Source: Flavobacteriaceae bacterium ASP10-09a (lineage in GTDB: Bacteria > Bacteroidota > Bacteroidia > Flavobacteriales > Flavobacteriaceae). From it: 43,677 bases of DNA. Position 1 is the stretch's first letter. Each line of letters opens with the position of its first letter. Shown one piece after another: positions 42,538 through 43,677 of the stretch. Location: NCBI GenBank assembly GCA_000981625.1, contig LAQA01000007.1, forward strand, positions 62,060 to 105,736. The letters run 5' to 3'. Below the pieces are notes generated by a model. It worked only from the letters and a program-made list of their open reading frames with translations, was not told the origin of the DNA and did no database searches. Made by a program: the position numbers and the translations under genes.

Positions 42538-43674
42538 ATGAAGATTGCACAAAAAACAATCAAGTTTCTTACAATAGCAATGATAGCCCTTTTTACAGCT
42601 ACAGGATTTGCTTCGGTTACAGACAAAAAACAAGACGGTCAAAATGATGGTGGTCGTGTAAATACAAAAAGTGAAGTGGAAGCATATATTCTACATCACA
42701 TTAAAGATTCTCACGATTTTTCTTTATTTTCATACACATCGGATGAAGGTGAAAGAAAACATGTAGGTTTTCCTTTACCGGTGATTCTTTGGACAAGTGA
42801 AGGTTTAGTTACTTTTATGTCTTCGGCTTTTCATCACAATGATGATGGTCACGTAATCGTAGAAAAAAACGGATTGAAATTTGCGAAGATTCATTCTAAA
42901 ATTTATGAATTAGATAAAGCTGCTGCAACTGTTTCTTTTGATGAAACACACCATGCAACAAATGCGCACAAGACATTAGATTTTTCAATTACTAAAAGTG
43001 CTTTTGGATTGATAGTAATTGGTTTATTAATGCTTTTATGGTTTTCTAAATTAGCAAGACAATACAAAACAAAGAAAGTGCCTACCGGTTTTGGTAGAGT
43101 TTTAGAGCCATTGGTTTTATATGTTCGTGATGAAATAGCAAAACCAAACATTGGTGAAAAACATTATAGAAGATTTACAGGATATTTATTAACGGTGTTT
43201 TTCTTTATCTGGATTTTAAACTTAGCAGGATTAACTCCTTTAGGTTTTAATGTAACAGGGCAATTAGCTGTAACAGGTTGTTTGGCAATTTTTACATTGG
43301 TAATTTATACAGTAAGTGGTACAAAAGGATATTGGATGCACATGATTTGGATGCCAGGAGTTCCTATGTTAATTCGCCCAGTTTTAGCAATTATAGAGTT
43401 GGCTGGAGCTTTAATTATCAAGCCATTCTCGTTATTAGTTCGTTTGTTCGCAAACATTTCAGCAGGTCATATTGTGGTAATGAGTTTAATCGCAATCATG
43501 TTCACACTAAAAGAGTCCTTAGGGGTTGTTGGTGCGACAGGATTGTCTTTATTATTATCATTTTTTATAACATTAATTGAGGTTTTAGTAGCTTTTTTAC
43601 AAGCGTATATCTTTACAATGCTTTCTGCGTTGTTTATTGGGATGGCAGTAGACGACCATGCTGAGGCTCATTAA
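42538..43674 (+). CDS. atpB: F0F1 ATP synthase subunit a
   Basis: A 378-residue protein, longer than the E. coli subunit (271), with a signal-like N-terminus (to about residue 26) and a charged, His-rich extension of about 110 residues typical of Bacteroidota. The membrane domain begins near residue 155 and holds the essential Arg302 in SLLVRLFANISAGH, equivalent to E. coli Arg210, with the final FLQAYIFTMLSALFIGMAV helix. It forms the proton half-channels beside the c-ring. The stop is at 43672-43674; the following atp genes lie outside the window. Confidence 0.95.
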   Translation: MKIAQKTIKFLTIAMIALFTATGFASVTDKKQDGQNDGGRVNTKSEVEAYILHHIKDSHDFSLFSYTSDEGERKHVGFPLPVILWTSEGLVTFMSSAFHHNDDGHVIVEKNGLKFAKIHSKIYELDKAAATVSFDETHHATNAHKTLDFSITKSAFGLIVIGLLMLLWFSKLARQYKTKKVPTGFGRVLEPLVLYVRDEIAKPNIGEKHYRRFTGYLLTVFFFIWILNLAGLTPLGFNVTGQLAVTGCLAIFTLVIYTVSGTKGYWMHMIWMPGVPMLIRPVLAIIELAGALIIKPFSLLVRLFANISAGHIVVMSLIAIMFTLKESLGVVGATGLSLLLSFFITLIEVLVAFLQAYIFTMLSALFIGMAVDDHAEAH

Positions 43675-43677
43675 TAC

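Noticed and set aside
1-43677. CRISPR arrays, prophage, plasmid origin, rRNA
   Set aside because: I saw no regularly spaced direct repeats, phage structural genes, replication-initiator genes or rRNA sequence anywhere in the window.

Overview
This is a strongly AT-rich stretch of a Bacteroidota chromosome, almost certainly a marine member of the Flavobacteriaceae (Polaribacter/Tenacibaculum-like). The reasons are: promoters of the TTTG/TTG-N17-21-TAnnTTTG type, weak or absent Shine-Dalgarno sites, many secreted lipoproteins, a type IX secretion (T9SS) cargo with a C-terminal sorting domain, a SprE/PorW homologue, and the block sprE - bactofilin - AtpZ-like - membrane protein - atpB. A DUF3494 (ice-binding type) protein suggests a cold or sea-ice lifestyle; that is inference.

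Layout. 1-4306 (+): a type II fatty-acid/polyketide-like operon (5'-cut FabI-like reductase, FabZ-like dehydratase, ketosynthase, ACP, phosphopantetheinyl transferase), followed by a YceI-like protein and a GreA-like protein. 4399-6540 (-): an orphan ABC ATPase with a TOBE-like tail, a small conserved protein and a thioredoxin-fold protein. 6671-8019 (+): two lipoproteins. 8114-8593 (-): recX. 8663-15364 (-): a TetR-TolC-MFP-RND efflux operon whose 13-bp palindrome surrounds its own promoter. 15491-16462 (+): polyprenyl diphosphate synthase. 16526-16599 (+): a tRNA with a CAU anticodon.

16791-26855 (-) is the most interesting part: a chaperone-usher-like pilus locus. It has two nearly identical DUF4402 pilin-like proteins (plus a relic of a third), a PapD-like periplasmic chaperone, a further cysteine-containing DUF4402-like subunit, and a 1008-residue usher-like outer-membrane protein fused to a CnaB/SdrD-like domain and a peptidoglycan-binding SPOR domain. 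In the same direction follow a DUF3494 protein, whose two parts occur in swapped order, and a T9SS cargo protein. I infer a surface appendage assembled across the outer membrane, possibly with ice-binding or adhesive decoration.

25.2-33 kb is a zone of gene decay and duplication. It holds relics of a pilin, an ECF sigma factor, a Crp/Fnr regulator, a DUF2892 membrane protein and possibly a transposase. Among them are intact secreted proteins with NTF2-like, ABM-like or YdhR-like folds, and an HxlR regulator. Two long inverted repeats (29835-29889 and 32651-32699) share a TTAGTTG-N7-CAAYTAA core overlapping promoters; the first encodes a mirror-symmetric divergent promoter between a TPR protein and the HxlR gene. 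This looks like a small regulon.

34033-43674 is largely housekeeping: prolyl oligopeptidase, thioredoxin, an ABC exporter pair (DUF5687 permease plus ATPase), sprE, bactofilin, and the start of the ATP synthase operon.
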